From Dokdonella_A sp040005635 (GTDB lineage Bacteria; Pseudomonadota; Gammaproteobacteria; Xanthomonadales; Rhodanobacteraceae), in the NCBI GenBank assembly GCA_040005635.1, contig JBDTYM010000008.1:4506-68505 (forward strand): a DNA stretch of 64,000 bases. Direction: 5' to 3'. Shown piece by piece: positions 9,026-17,458 of the stretch. The notes under the pieces are model-generated. The model had not been told where the DNA came from and ran no database searches. It worked only from the letters and a program-made list of their open reading frames with translations. How positions within the stretch are numbered: position 1 is the first letter of the stretch; each line of letters starts with the position of its first letter. Position numbers and translations under genes: made by a program.

Positions 9026-9448
9026 GTTGATCGCGATCCATTCCACCGCCCGCTTCCAATACGGGACGCGATGAGTGGCGCGAATCCACATTGCCTGATC
9101 AACGAACGGCCGCCGAGAACGAGCTCTGCGACTGCTGCGGATCTGCGCGCGCTGCAGAGAAGCAAGCAAGCTCGTCGGTAGATCCTGTCAGCGGCCTTTC
9201 GCTATGCCGCAATTGCGCATCCAGGCGGCGCCGCTGGCGGATCTCACGACGAGGTGCTTGACGCGCGTACCGGGCAACCTCATTTAGACGACCATCTCGC
9301 GATTCGACGCTACCTGAACGCCAGGCGCGTGATTGGCCGGCGGCACTGAAATGTTCACGCGCACACGCCGGTCTTGGACGTCGCCGAAATCGCTCCACAC
9401 TCGGTTTTAGTGGTCCATCCGTATCCATTTGCCCGAGGGGGCTGACCC
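9026..9448. other. Intergenic region, nothing recognised
   Basis: About 420 bp between the sigma-54 activator and msrB. Short frames here have no domain, ribosome site or conserved motif. No terminator with a T-run was seen. It should contain the promoter of the msrB-dipZ-msrA operon, but no convincing -35/-10 pair stands out. Confidence 0.4.
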
Positions 9449-9982
9449 ATGACTGCAAAAACGCCAGGCAATCCGTCACGACCCGACCGACGCCGTTGGT
9501 TGATGGCTGCCGGCGCGGCTGTCGCCGGTGCCGCCTTCCTGAAATTTCGTCCACAAGGGATCACGGCGGCGCATGCCGACGACAAGGCCCCCTTTGAAGT
9601 GACCCACACCGACGCGGAGTGGCGTTCGCTGCTGACGCCGGATCAGTACGCGGTGCTGCGCCAGGAGGCCACCGAGCGTGCTTTCAGCAGCCCGCTCGAT
9701 CACGAGAAGCGGCATGGCGTGTTCGCTTGTGCCGGCTGCGACCTCGATCTTTTCTCGTGGACAACCAAATTCGACAGCGGCACCGGTTGGCCGAGCTTCT
9801 GGAAACCGCTGCCTCATGCGGTCAATCAACGGCGTGACCTTACGCTCGGCATGGCGCGTGACGAAGTGCATTGCCGTCGTTGCGGCGGCCATCTCGGTCA
9901 TGTCTTCGACGACGGTCCGAAGCCGACCGGCTTGCGTTACTGCATGAACGGTGTCGCGCTGACCTTCAAACCTGCCGCGTGA
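9449..9982 (+). CDS. msrB: Tat-exported peptide-methionine (R)-S-oxide reductase
   Basis: The 177-residue enzyme reduces methionine-R-sulfoxide in proteins. It carries a twin-arginine-like signal (RPDRRRWLMAAGAAVAGAAF, residues 11-30), so it should act in the periplasm. Zinc-binding cysteines C94/C97 and C142/C145 are present, and the catalytic C165 is in RYCMNG. GAGGGGG precedes the ATG. It is followed after 19 bp by the DipZ-type gene and then msrA, which suggests that DipZ supplies electrons from the cytoplasm to both reductases. Confidence 0.94.
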   Translation: MTAKTPGNPSRPDRRRWLMAAGAAVAGAAFLKFRPQGITAAHADDKAPFEVTHTDAEWRSLLTPDQYAVLRQEATERAFSSPLDHEKRHGVFACAGCDLDLFSWTTKFDSGTGWPSFWKPLPHAVNQRRDLTLGMARDEVHCRRCGGHLGHVFDDGPKPTGLRYCMNGVALTFKPAA

Positions 9983-10001
9983 CGCCGCGGATTCAGTCGA
10001 C

Positions 10002-11780
10002 ATGACGATCGTTCTACTGACTTACCTCGCGGGCGTGTTGACGATCATCAGCCCGTGCATCCTGCCGGTGCTGCCGTTCGTGTTCGCGCGCGCTGAAGGC
10101 GCCTTCGTGCGCAGCACGCTGCCGTTGCTCGCAGGCATGGCGATCACCTTCGCCCTGGTCGCGAGCCTCGCCGCGCTCGGCGGTGGCTGGGCGGTGCACG
10201 CGAACCAGTACGGCCGCATCATCGCGCTGGTCGTGCTCGCGTTCTTCGGACTCACGCTGCTGCTGCCGCAGCTGGCCGATGCGCTCGCGCGCCCGTTGGT
10301 TGCCCTGGGTGCACGCTTGACGCGTTCGGCGGACGGCGAGGGTGGCGAGCAGTCTTCGCCGGCTTCCTCGTTCGTGCTCGGCATCGCGACGGGACTGTTG
10401 TGGGCGCCGTGCGCAGGTCCGATCCTCGGGCTCGTGCTGACTGGCGCCGCGTTGAACGGCGCCAGCGTCGGCACCAGTCTCTTGCTGCTCGCCTATGCGG
10501 CGGGCGCTGCGACATCGCTCGCGTTGGCTCTGTTCGTCGGCGGCCGTGTGTTCGGCGCGCTCAAGCGCTCACTCGGGGCCGGCGAATGGATCCGGCGTGT
10601 GCTCGGTGTCGCGGTACTTGCCAGCGTGGTTGCGATTGCGCTCGGTCTCGATACCGGCTTCCTGAGTCGGCTTTCGATTGCAGGAACGACGGGCGTGGAG
10701 CAATCGCTGCTTTCGTTGTCGCATGCGCCGAACCCGACCGCGCCGCCAGCGGACGCCGTGCAAGCAGCACCTGCCGACGCGACGGTGCCAGCGAACGCAG
10801 CAGCCATCGTGCTTCCCGACGAAGGCGCGATGCCGTCGCTCGATGGCGCGACGGAATGGCTGAATTCGCCGCCGCTGACGGCCGCGGGACTGCGCGGCAA
10901 GGTTGTGCTGATCGACTTCTGGACCTATTCCTGCGTCAACTGCATCCGCACGCTGCCATATCTGCGCGCCTGGGCCGACAAGTACAAGGATCGTGGACTC
11001 GTCGTCATCGGCGTGCATGCACCGGAGTTCGCCTTCGAGCACGATGTCGACAACATCCGTCGTGCCGCGACCGAGTTCAAGATCGACTATCCGATTGCGG
11101 TCGACAACGACTATTCGATCTGGCGCGCGTTCCACAACGAATACTGGCCTGCACACTATTTCATCGACGCGAAAGGCCGCATCCGTCACCACCATTTCGG
11201 CGAAGGCGAGTACGCGCAGTCCGAGCGCATCATCCAGCAGCTGCTGGCCGAAGCCGGAGCGCCTGCCGTTGCGGGCGGCATGGTGCAGCCGGAGGTGACG
11301 GGAGCTGCGTTGGCCGCCGGCCGCTCGGATGCATTGTCACCGGAGACCTATGTCGGCTATGGCCGGGCCGAGCATTTCGCGTCGCCGGGCGGCGCCGTGC
11401 ACGATCGCAATCGCGACTACGCGGCGCCGCAGCCGCTCGACGCGAATGCGTGGGGTCTGGTCGGCACCTGGAACATCGCGGAAGAGAAAGCACGTCTGGC
11501 TGCCGCTGGCGGCCGTATCGTCTATCGCTTCCACGCGCGCGATCTCAACCTCGTGCTCGGTCCCGCTGCCGATGGCAAGCCGGTGCGCTTCCGCGTGCGC
11601 GTCGACGGCGTGGCGCCGGGGGGAAGTCACGGCGTGGACACCGACGCCGACGGCGCGGGCACCGTCTCGCAACAGCAGCTTTATCAACTTCTACGCGTCA
11701 AGGGCGACGTCGGCGATCACACGTTCGAGATCGAATTCCTCGATCCGGGCGTCGAGGCGTATGCCTTCACGTTCGGCTAG
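10002..11780 (+). CDS. dipZ: DipZ-type CcdA/TlpA fusion: transmembrane electron carrier
   Basis: The protein is 592 residues in three parts. Residues 1 to about 225 are a CcdA-type membrane domain with paired cysteines C19 (SPCILPVLPF) and C137 (WAPCAGPILG). Residues about 280-430 are a periplasmic TlpA-like thioredoxin fold with the active-site pair C311-V-N-C314. Residues about 440-592 are the DipZ C-terminal carbohydrate-binding-like domain (VRFRVRVDG, AYAFTFG). The likely route is cytoplasmic thioredoxin, CcdA cysteines, periplasmic CVNC, then substrates. Placement between msrB and msrA points to methionine-sulfoxide repair. A truncated paralogue of the periplasmic half is at 56830. Confidence 0.9.
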   Translation: MTIVLLTYLAGVLTIISPCILPVLPFVFARAEGAFVRSTLPLLAGMAITFALVASLAALGGGWAVHANQYGRIIALVVLAFFGLTLLLPQLADALARPLVALGARLTRSADGEGGEQSSPASSFVLGIATGLLWAPCAGPILGLVLTGAALNGASVGTSLLLLAYAAGAATSLALALFVGGRVFGALKRSLGAGEWIRRVLGVAVLASVVAIALGLDTGFLSRLSIAGTTGVEQSLLSLSHAPNPTAPPADAVQAAPADATVPANAAAIVLPDEGAMPSLDGATEWLNSPPLTAAGLRGKVVLIDFWTYSCVNCIRTLPYLRAWADKYKDRGLVVIGVHAPEFAFEHDVDNIRRAATEFKIDYPIAVDNDYSIWRAFHNEYWPAHYFIDAKGRIRHHHFGEGEYAQSERIIQQLLAEAGAPAVAGGMVQPEVTGAALAAGRSDALSPETYVGYGRAEHFASPGGAVHDRNRDYAAPQPLDANAWGLVGTWNIAEEKARLAAAGGRIVYRFHARDLNLVLGPAADGKPVRFRVRVDGVAPGGSHGVDTDADGAGTVSQQQLYQLLRVKGDVGDHTFEIEFLDPGVEAYAFTFG

Positions 11781-11810
11781 ATGCGAACTCAGCAACCACC
11801 GGAGATAGCC

Positions 11811-12542
11811 ATGTTCCGCAATTTTCCTTATGCAAAATTCGCTCGGCGACTGTCCGCCGGGGCGCTGCTGGTCGCGGCAGCGCTGCTGCCGATGCTGTGG
11901 CAGCAGGCCGCGCGATCGGCCGAAGCGGCCGTGAAGATTCCCGCACCGACGAGCGACGAACCGGTGTCCGACGCAACCTCGGAGACCGCGGTGCTGGCCG
12001 GCGGCTGTTTCTGGGGCGTGCAGGGCGTGTTCCAGCACGTGAAAGGCGTCAGCAAGGCGATGTCGGGCTACGCCGGCGGCGCCGGCAATACCGCGCACTA
12101 CGAGAAGGTCGGCATGGGCACCACCGGTCACGCCGAATCGGTGCAGGTCACGTTCGATCCGCACCAGATCAGCTACGGCCAGATCCTGCAGATTTATTTC
12201 TCGGTGGCGCACGATCCGACGCAGCGCAATCGGCAGGGACCGGATACCGGCACGCAGTATCGTTCGGCCATCTTCCCCATGAACGAAGCGCAGAAGGCAG
12301 TGGCGAAGAGCTATGTCGCCCAGCTCGACCAGAGCGGCGTCTACGGCCAGCCGATCGCGACGACGATCGAACCCGGCAAGTCGTTCTATGCGGCCGAGCC
12401 ATATCACCAGGATTTTCTGGCGCGCAATCCGACCTACGGCTATATCGTCGCCAACGACCTGCCGAAGATCGCGAATCTGAAGCAGGTGTTTCCGGAGCGT
12501 TATCGGGAGACGCCGTCGCTGGTGATGGTGTCTGTTCATTGA
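11811..12542 (+). CDS. msrA: Exported peptide-methionine (S)-S-oxide reductase
   Basis: The 243-residue enzyme reduces methionine-S-sulfoxide. The N-terminus has a hydrophobic signal segment (residues about 15-38, cleavage near RSAEA), followed by the catalytic motif GGCFWG with C66. SGYAGG, HAESVQVTFDP and EPYHQDFLARNP are the usual family blocks. ATG 11811 is chosen because GGAG stands seven bases upstream; an in-frame ATG at 11781 has none. It starts 30 bp after dipZ and completes a msrB-dipZ-msrA periplasmic repair operon. Confidence 0.93.
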   Translation: MFRNFPYAKFARRLSAGALLVAAALLPMLWQQAARSAEAAVKIPAPTSDEPVSDATSETAVLAGGCFWGVQGVFQHVKGVSKAMSGYAGGAGNTAHYEKVGMGTTGHAESVQVTFDPHQISYGQILQIYFSVAHDPTQRNRQGPDTGTQYRSAIFPMNEAQKAVAKSYVAQLDQSGVYGQPIATTIEPGKSFYAAEPYHQDFLARNPTYGYIVANDLPKIANLKQVFPERYRETPSLVMVSVH

Positions 12543-12701
12543 GAATGCGCAGGCCGGGACGGTATCGATAGGTATCGATCCGGCGCAAATGAATTCCGAG
12601 CGCTGTCGATTCCGGCATCGCTCGATCGTCGTCTGGACAAGAGCCCATTCCGGAATCGATCGGAACGCGGGCTCGAACCCGACCTGTAAGGAGAGACGAC
12701 G

Positions 12702-13130
12702 ATGCGTTTCATGGTGATCGTGAAGGCAACTCACGACTCGGAAGCCGGCGTGATGCCGAGCGAGCGGTTGATGACCGAGATGGGTAAGTTCAACGAGGAA
12801 CTGGTCAAGGCCGGGGTGATGCTTGCTGGCGAAGGGCTGCATCCGAGTTCGAGGGGAGCGCGCGTGCACTTTTCCGGCGCCCGACGCAGCGTTATCGACG
12901 GACCGTTCGCCGAAACCAAGGAGCTGATTGCCGGCTTCTGGTTGTGGCAGGTGCGATCGAGGGAGGAGGCGATCGAATGGGCCAAGCGCTGCCCGAACCC
13001 GTTTGAAGGCGGCGACTCGGAAATCGAGATCCGCCAAGTGTTCGAGGCGGAGGACTTCGGTGCGGAGTTCACGCCCGAGTTGCGCGAGCAGGAAGAGCGC
13101 CTGCGCGCGCAGATTGCCGCTGGACGGTGA
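12702..13130 (+). CDS. DGPF/YciI-related protein
   Basis: This 142-residue protein begins MRFMVIVKAT and contains the signature block VIDGPFAETKELIAGFWLWQV, typical of DGPF-domain YCII-related proteins. The fold is a small ferredoxin-like alpha/beta dimer; no enzymatic role is established. Such genes are known to accompany ECF42 sigma factors, and one lies at 15106. AAGGAG precedes the ATG. It is probably a target or partner of that sigma factor. Confidence 0.9.
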   Translation: MRFMVIVKATHDSEAGVMPSERLMTEMGKFNEELVKAGVMLAGEGLHPSSRGARVHFSGARRSVIDGPFAETKELIAGFWLWQVRSREEAIEWAKRCPNPFEGGDSEIEIRQVFEAEDFGAEFTPELREQEERLRAQIAAGR

Positions 13131-13274
13131 CGCCGCGCCGTCGTGACCGCGGCGAAATATTTCGCCGTCGTCCGTCAGGCAATCGCCCATTCGTCATGAG
13201 GATGCAGGCGCGCAACGCGGATAGCCGTTTCGCGTGGGCCCCTGCGTCATCCACGAGATCACCACGGAGTTTCC

Positions 13275-13688
13275 ATGCAGATCAATGCCTATCTGATATT
13301 CAACGGCCACGCCGCGGCCGCCTTCGATTTCTATGCGCGCTGCCTGCGCGGCAAGATCACCGCCCAGCTGCCTTTCGGCGAGATGCCGGGCTGCGAGGAC
13401 ATGCCTGCTGCTGCGCGTGAGCGGATCGCGCACATACGCCTGGAAGTCGGCGACCAGGCGCTGATGGCCTCGGACAGTCATCCCGATCATGCCTATGGCG
13501 GCATTCAAGGCTGCTCGGTCTCGCTCGGCATCAGCGACCCGGCCGAGGCGGCGCGCCTGTTCGACGAACTCAAGCAGGACGGCACCGTGCAGATGCCGCT
13601 GCAGGAGACGTTCTGGGCGCAGCGCTTCGGCATGCTGGTCGACCGCTTCGGTGCGTCCTGGATGATCAATTGCGCCAAGCCGGTTTGA
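13275..13688 (+). CDS. PhnB-like VOC family protein
   Basis: The 137-residue protein has the 3-demethylubiquinone-methyltransferase/glyoxalase-like pattern: MQINAYLIFNGHAAAAFDFYARCL at the start, then MASDSHP, SVSLGISDPAEAARLFDEL and a closing RFGMLVDRFGASWMINC. PhnB-like VOC proteins with this layout often sit with DGPF and ECF42 genes. The substrate is unknown, and not all metal ligands of glyoxalases are obvious. It is 144 bp after the DGPF gene on the same strand. Confidence 0.9.
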   Translation: MQINAYLIFNGHAAAAFDFYARCLRGKITAQLPFGEMPGCEDMPAAARERIAHIRLEVGDQALMASDSHPDHAYGGIQGCSVSLGISDPAEAARLFDELKQDGTVQMPLQETFWAQRFGMLVDRFGASWMINCAKPV

Positions 13689-14331
13689 GCGGCGCTGTCG
13701 ACCCATCTTAGTACGCGTCCGGGCTTGAGACGGGCAAGGGGCGCGAATCATCGAATGATTCGTTCGCAGCGTTGGCTGTGAACGAAGCGATTTCGGTCGT
13801 CTAAAGCGTCCAAACATCTGAAATGGCCGCGCCGCATCGGATCGAATCGTTAGCTCTCGCCGCGAATCGGCGGATGGCGAAGCGCCGCTGACCGTGTGCC
13901 GACGAGCAGGGGCAACGCGTTCTCGGATTGTGACTGCAGTTCACGCGGCGCAGCCGAAGGCAGCCGCGAATGCGCTCTTGCTCGTATGTGCGTACGAGTT
14001 ATAGCGGGCAAGGGGATATCGCCAGCACGGTGTGTGCTGGCTGATTTCCCTCCTTTCTCGCGCGCTTGGACGGCGAACGATGTCATCGCCGCTGAGCGGT
14101 TCTCCTTGTCGAGTCCATCGGGATCGGACTTCGTTGCGCGGCCGCGCACGAGATTCGTTCTCCAGGCAGGCATCTCGGTTGGCGCAATCGCCAGCGCAAG
14201 CTCGTTCTTATCTGGAGGCAGTCAGTACATGCCCGGGAGCGTGCATCAGACCTCGAGCAAGGTGGCGCGCAAGACGACGCAGAGGCGTCGAACTCTTCTG
14301 CGCTGCAGTAAATCGATATTGGAGAACCACG
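13689..14331. other. Non-coding stretch with one perfect dyad
   Basis: This is about 640 bp separating the VOC gene from a small orphan gene. It contains the dyad CGAATCAT (13744-13751) / ATGATTCG (13755-13762) with a CGA spacer, about 55 bp after the VOC stop codon. With no T-run it may be a protein-binding palindrome or an RNA stem at the transcript end. No gene in this stretch is convincing on either strand. Confidence 0.4.
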
Positions 14332-14643
14332 ATGTCCGCATGCAATTCGAAAGAAGAGGCTCTTCGCAAAGGAGGGGCCGCCTTGGTCATGCTGTACTGT
14401 CTGATTCGTGGTTCGGACGAGAGCAAGCCGCTGCCGGCCATTCGCGACGCATTGATCGAGCTGGCAGCTGATCATCAGGTCGCTCTTCAGTTGATGCGTA
14501 TCTTCGCGTTGGGTCCAACTCTTGGCGCGACGTTCAACGATATTGAATCCGCCGCCAAAGTGACGCTGTTGCAGGCCGAAATTACGCTGCCACTCGCGGA
14601 AAACATTGGTCGGGAAACGGGGCTTTCCCTGCGCCAGCCCTGA
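14332..14643 (+). CDS. Orphan 103-residue protein
   Basis: I do not recognise this protein. ATG 14332 has GGAG nine bases upstream and the gene is followed by a strong intrinsic terminator at 14754, both of which support a real gene. The sequence is mostly helical and mildly amphipathic (EEALRKGGAALVMLYCLIRG, IRDALIELAADHQVALQLM), with no signal peptide, transmembrane segment or catalytic motif. It interrupts the usual DGPF-VOC-sigma gene order. Confidence 0.6.
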   Translation: MSACNSKEEALRKGGAALVMLYCLIRGSDESKPLPAIRDALIELAADHQVALQLMRIFALGPTLGATFNDIESAAKVTLLQAEITLPLAENIGRETGLSLRQP

Positions 14644-14753
14644 GCAGACGACGTTTGTATGCGGCATTCTCTTTCAAGCAGGATGCTTGGCACGTTGTTG
14701 TCGTGCAATTGGTTTCTGCGGAACGTCGACTACTCCCCAGGCGTCTCCGATGC

Positions 14754-14781
14754 GCCCTCGAAGGATATCGAGGGCTTTTTT
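14754..14781 (+). terminator. Intrinsic terminator after the orphan gene
   Basis: An 8-bp perfect stem GCCCTCGA (14754-14761) / TCGAGGGC (14768-14775) with a 6-nt loop is followed directly by six Ts (14776-14781). It isolates the orphan gene from the sigma-factor gene downstream. Confidence 0.85.
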
Positions 14782-15105
14782 AGCCATCAAACTGTCTGCG
14801 ATGCTTGGTGAGTCGTCAATCTACGATGCAGCGGAATCCCTCTTCGGAAATCGCGTGACTGGTTGACGGCGAAATCAGCGTCGATGTTGGCGTTGGCGTT
14901 CCCCAGGTAAGCGGACCGAACAATCTGATCGTCGTTGTGGTGCTGCCGCCGACATTGGCTCGTTCGAGTTCAACGATCGCATTTTGCGGACGGCTTCGAC
15001 CGCGGAAACCAGGCGCGGCGGCGCGCGATCGTGTGCCGGCGCGAAAGACACGCTCGTCTCGCGCCGACTTGCACTGGCTGCGCCGTGATGATCTGATCGG
15101 CCGCC
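14782..15105. other. Leader region of the ECF sigma factor gene
   Basis: About 320 bp between the terminator and the sigma-factor start. No gene is supported. Because of the terminator, the sigma factor must have its own promoter here, but I cannot pick out a convincing one by eye. Confidence 0.35.
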
Positions 15106-16389
15106 ATGACGCCCGACACCCATCGCACGATCGACGCAGTCTGGCGGATCGAGTCGCCGAGACTGATTGCCGGCCTCGCGCGCATGCTGCGCGATGTCGG
15201 CCTGGCCGAGGAATTCGCGCAGGACGCGCTGGTCGCTGCGCTTGAATCCTGGCCGCAGGCGGGCGTGCCGGACAATCCCGGCGCCTGGTTGATGACCACG
15301 GCCAAGCACCGCGCGCTCGATCGCCTGCGTCGCAACCAGCTGCTCGAGCGCAAGCACGGCGAACTTGCGCATGAACTCGAAGGCGAGGGCGACCATGTCG
15401 CGGCCAGACTCGAATCGGCGCTCGACGATCCGATCGGCGACGACTTGCTGCGGCTGGTCTTCACGGCCTGCCATCCAGTGCTGTCGACCGAGGCGCGTGT
15501 CGCGCTGACCTTGCGTCTTCTCGGCGGTCTCAGCACGGACGAGATCGCGCGTGCGTTCCTGGTGCCGGAAGCGACCATTGCGCAGCGCATCGTGCGCGCC
15601 AAGCGCACGCTCGCCGATGCGCAGGTGCCATTCGAGGTACCGCGCGGCGATGAACTCGCGGCACGCCTCGCTTCCGTGCTCGAAGTCATCTATCTGATCT
15701 TCAATGAAGGCTATGCCGCGACCGCCGGCGAAGAATGGCTGCGCCCGGCCTTGTGCGAGGACGCATTGCGGCTCGGCCGCATTCTCGCTGAGCTCGCACC
15801 GAGCGAACCGGAAGTGCACGGTCTGGTCGCGTTGATGGAAATCCAGGCCTCGCGCATGCATGCGCGCGTCGGTCCGGGTGGCGAGCCGGTGTTGTTGCTC
15901 GAACAGAACCGGGCACGCTGGGACCGCCTGCTGATCCGCCGCGGTCTCACCGCGCTCGCGCGTGCCGAGCGGCTGGGTGGCGCGCTTGGCCGATACGCAC
16001 TGCAAGCGGCCATCGCAGCCTGCCATGCGCGTGCGCTGACCGCCGCCGACACCGACTGGGCGCGCATCGCCGCGTTGTATGCGCAGCTTGCCGCATTGAC
16101 GCCGTCACCGATCGTCGAGCTGAATCGCGCTGTCGCCATCACGATGGCGGTCGGGCCGCAGGCCGGTCTCGATCTCGTCGACACGCTGGTGGCCGAACCT
16201 TCGTTGAAGAGCTATCACCTGCTGCCGAGTGTGCGCGGCGACTTTCTAAGGCGGCTCGGTCGTTTCGACGAAGCGTGTGACGAGTTCGAACGCGCGGCCG
16301 GGTTGACGCGCAACGAGCGTGAGCGCGTCCTGCTGCTCGAACGGGCACGCGCGTGCAGGAACAATTCGGCTGCCGGCGCAGCGCCGTGA
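15106..16389 (+). CDS. ECF sigma factor of the ECF42 type (DUF6596)
   Basis: The protein is 427 residues, far longer than a normal ECF sigma factor. Sigma region 2 occupies residues about 10-80 (RMLRDVGLAEEFAQDALVAALESWP, NPGAWLMTTAKHRALDRLRR) and region 4 about 115-170 (GGLSTDEIARAFLVPEATIAQRIVRAKRTL). The rest is the long C-terminal extension (YLIFNEGY, LALARAERLGG, helical repeats) that defines this group; the extension is thought to control activity without a classical anti-sigma factor. It is linked to DGPF proteins, consistent with the gene at 12702. Confidence 0.9.
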   Translation: MTPDTHRTIDAVWRIESPRLIAGLARMLRDVGLAEEFAQDALVAALESWPQAGVPDNPGAWLMTTAKHRALDRLRRNQLLERKHGELAHELEGEGDHVAARLESALDDPIGDDLLRLVFTACHPVLSTEARVALTLRLLGGLSTDEIARAFLVPEATIAQRIVRAKRTLADAQVPFEVPRGDELAARLASVLEVIYLIFNEGYAATAGEEWLRPALCEDALRLGRILAELAPSEPEVHGLVALMEIQASRMHARVGPGGEPVLLLEQNRARWDRLLIRRGLTALARAERLGGALGRYALQAAIAACHARALTAADTDWARIAALYAQLAALTPSPIVELNRAVAITMAVGPQAGLDLVDTLVAEPSLKSYHLLPSVRGDFLRRLGRFDEACDEFERAAGLTRNERERVLLLERARACRNNSAAGAAP

Positions 16390-16409
16390 GCGATGCGAAA
16401 TGCGCCTGC

Positions 16410-16725
16410 CTACGCCGGGAATAGCGCGAGGTAGGGTAGCGCTTGCTTCAGCACGTGTACGAACGATGGGCGCAGCAGCAGTCGATCGAAATACGCGGCG
16501 AGAATGGTGCTGCGCAAGATACTCGATGATGATGGTCGATTCCGGAATGGTGGCTGCGCGCGTTTCGTCGCGCAGCACCGGGAAGCGGCCGATCGGCCAT
16601 GCCTTCAGGAAATCCGCACGCGAAGCCCGCATCGCCGCGATCGGCGATACGGGTTTCGAATGGCGTGTCGTTCTCCTGCGGCGCGATCAGCACCCTCATG
16701 CGGAACGAGGCGAGCGGATGCCTCT
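16410..16725 (-). pseudogene. Glutathione S-transferase remnant
   Basis: Pieces of a GST are spread over three frames on the minus strand. The N-terminal thioredoxin domain reads HPLASFRMRVLIAPQENDTPFE, then after a shift RADFLKAWPIGRFPVLRDE and PESTIIIEYLAQ. The sequence then jumps directly (near 16500) to the C-terminal end of a GST, AAYFDRLLLRPSFVH and VLKQALPYLALFPA with a TAG at 16412. The missing middle would be the bulk of the helical domain. A TAG also blocks the N-terminus. At least one frameshift and one internal deletion make it non-functional. Confidence 0.8.
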
Positions 16726-16766
16726 AGAGCCCGAGCGATAGGCTGGGCACTCCGCGTTGGCGCGTG

Positions 16767-17360
16767 TTATTCGGCCTGCAATGCTTCGACCTGGATGCGC
16801 AGCGTCACGTCCATTTTGAAGCCGTACTTCTTGCCGGCGTCGATGCCGAACTGCGCACGATCGAACGTGGCGAGCGCATCGGCGCCACAGACTTCGCGCT
16901 TCAGCATCGGATGCTGTGCGCATTTGAACGACTCGATCTTCAGCTCGACCGGCTTGCTCACGCCGTGCAAGGTCAGCTCACCGACCACACGCGTTGGTGC
17001 ACCGTTCTTGAAGCCTTCGAGGCGGCCCTTGTAGCTTGCCTGCGGGAATTTGGCGACGTCGAGCAGTTCGTCGCTCTTCGCCTTCTCGTTCATCTTGGCG
17101 TGGCCGTAGTCGACACTCGCCGCATCGACCGTGATGTCGACGTGGCCTTTGCCGGCTGCCTTGTCGAGCACGATGGTGCCCGAGGTCTTGTCGAACTTGC
17201 CGCGCCAGACCGAGAGGCCACCCATATGGTCCGCTTCGAAGCTCGGGTAGGTATGGTCGGGATCGATGTTGTAGGTAACCGGTGCTGCGCAGGCGGCGCC
17301 GCAGACAGCCAGTGTGGAAACGGCAAGCAGGGTTTTCGTTGCAAGGGTATTGCTGAGCAT
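16767..17360 (-). CDS. YceI family periplasmic lipocalin-like protein
   Basis: The 197-residue protein has a Sec signal (MLSNTLATKTLLAVSTLAVC, cleavage after ACA) followed by the YceI beta-barrel: VTYNIDPDHTYPSFEADHMGG at the start, a central FKNGAPTRVVGELTLHGVSKPV, and CGADALATFDRAQFGIDAGKKYGF. The family binds isoprenoids or other long-chain lipids and is often stress-induced. GAGG precedes the ATG at 17360. The neighbouring genes are a drug exporter upstream and a broken GST downstream. Confidence 0.92.
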   Translation of the reverse strand: MLSNTLATKTLLAVSTLAVCGAACAAPVTYNIDPDHTYPSFEADHMGGLSVWRGKFDKTSGTIVLDKAAGKGHVDITVDAASVDYGHAKMNEKAKSDELLDVAKFPQASYKGRLEGFKNGAPTRVVGELTLHGVSKPVELKIESFKCAQHPMLKREVCGADALATFDRAQFGIDAGKKYGFKMDVTLRIQVEALQAE

Positions 17361-17458
17361 CGTGGGTACCTCGGTGGGGAAGGGAGCATTCACGCCGGGA
17401 TCGCACCCGCACGTCAAGCCATAGGCGCATGCGACGCTGCGCATGCGACGCCTGCGCG

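Noticed and set aside
10400..12571. A 723-residue plus-strand frame overlapping dipZ and msrA
   Set aside because: It is an Arg/Ala-rich shadow of two strongly supported genes; it contains no domain and crosses their junction.
11691..13190. A 499-residue minus-strand frame over msrA and the DGPF gene
   Set aside because: It is antisense to two recognised genes and contains no recognisable fold.
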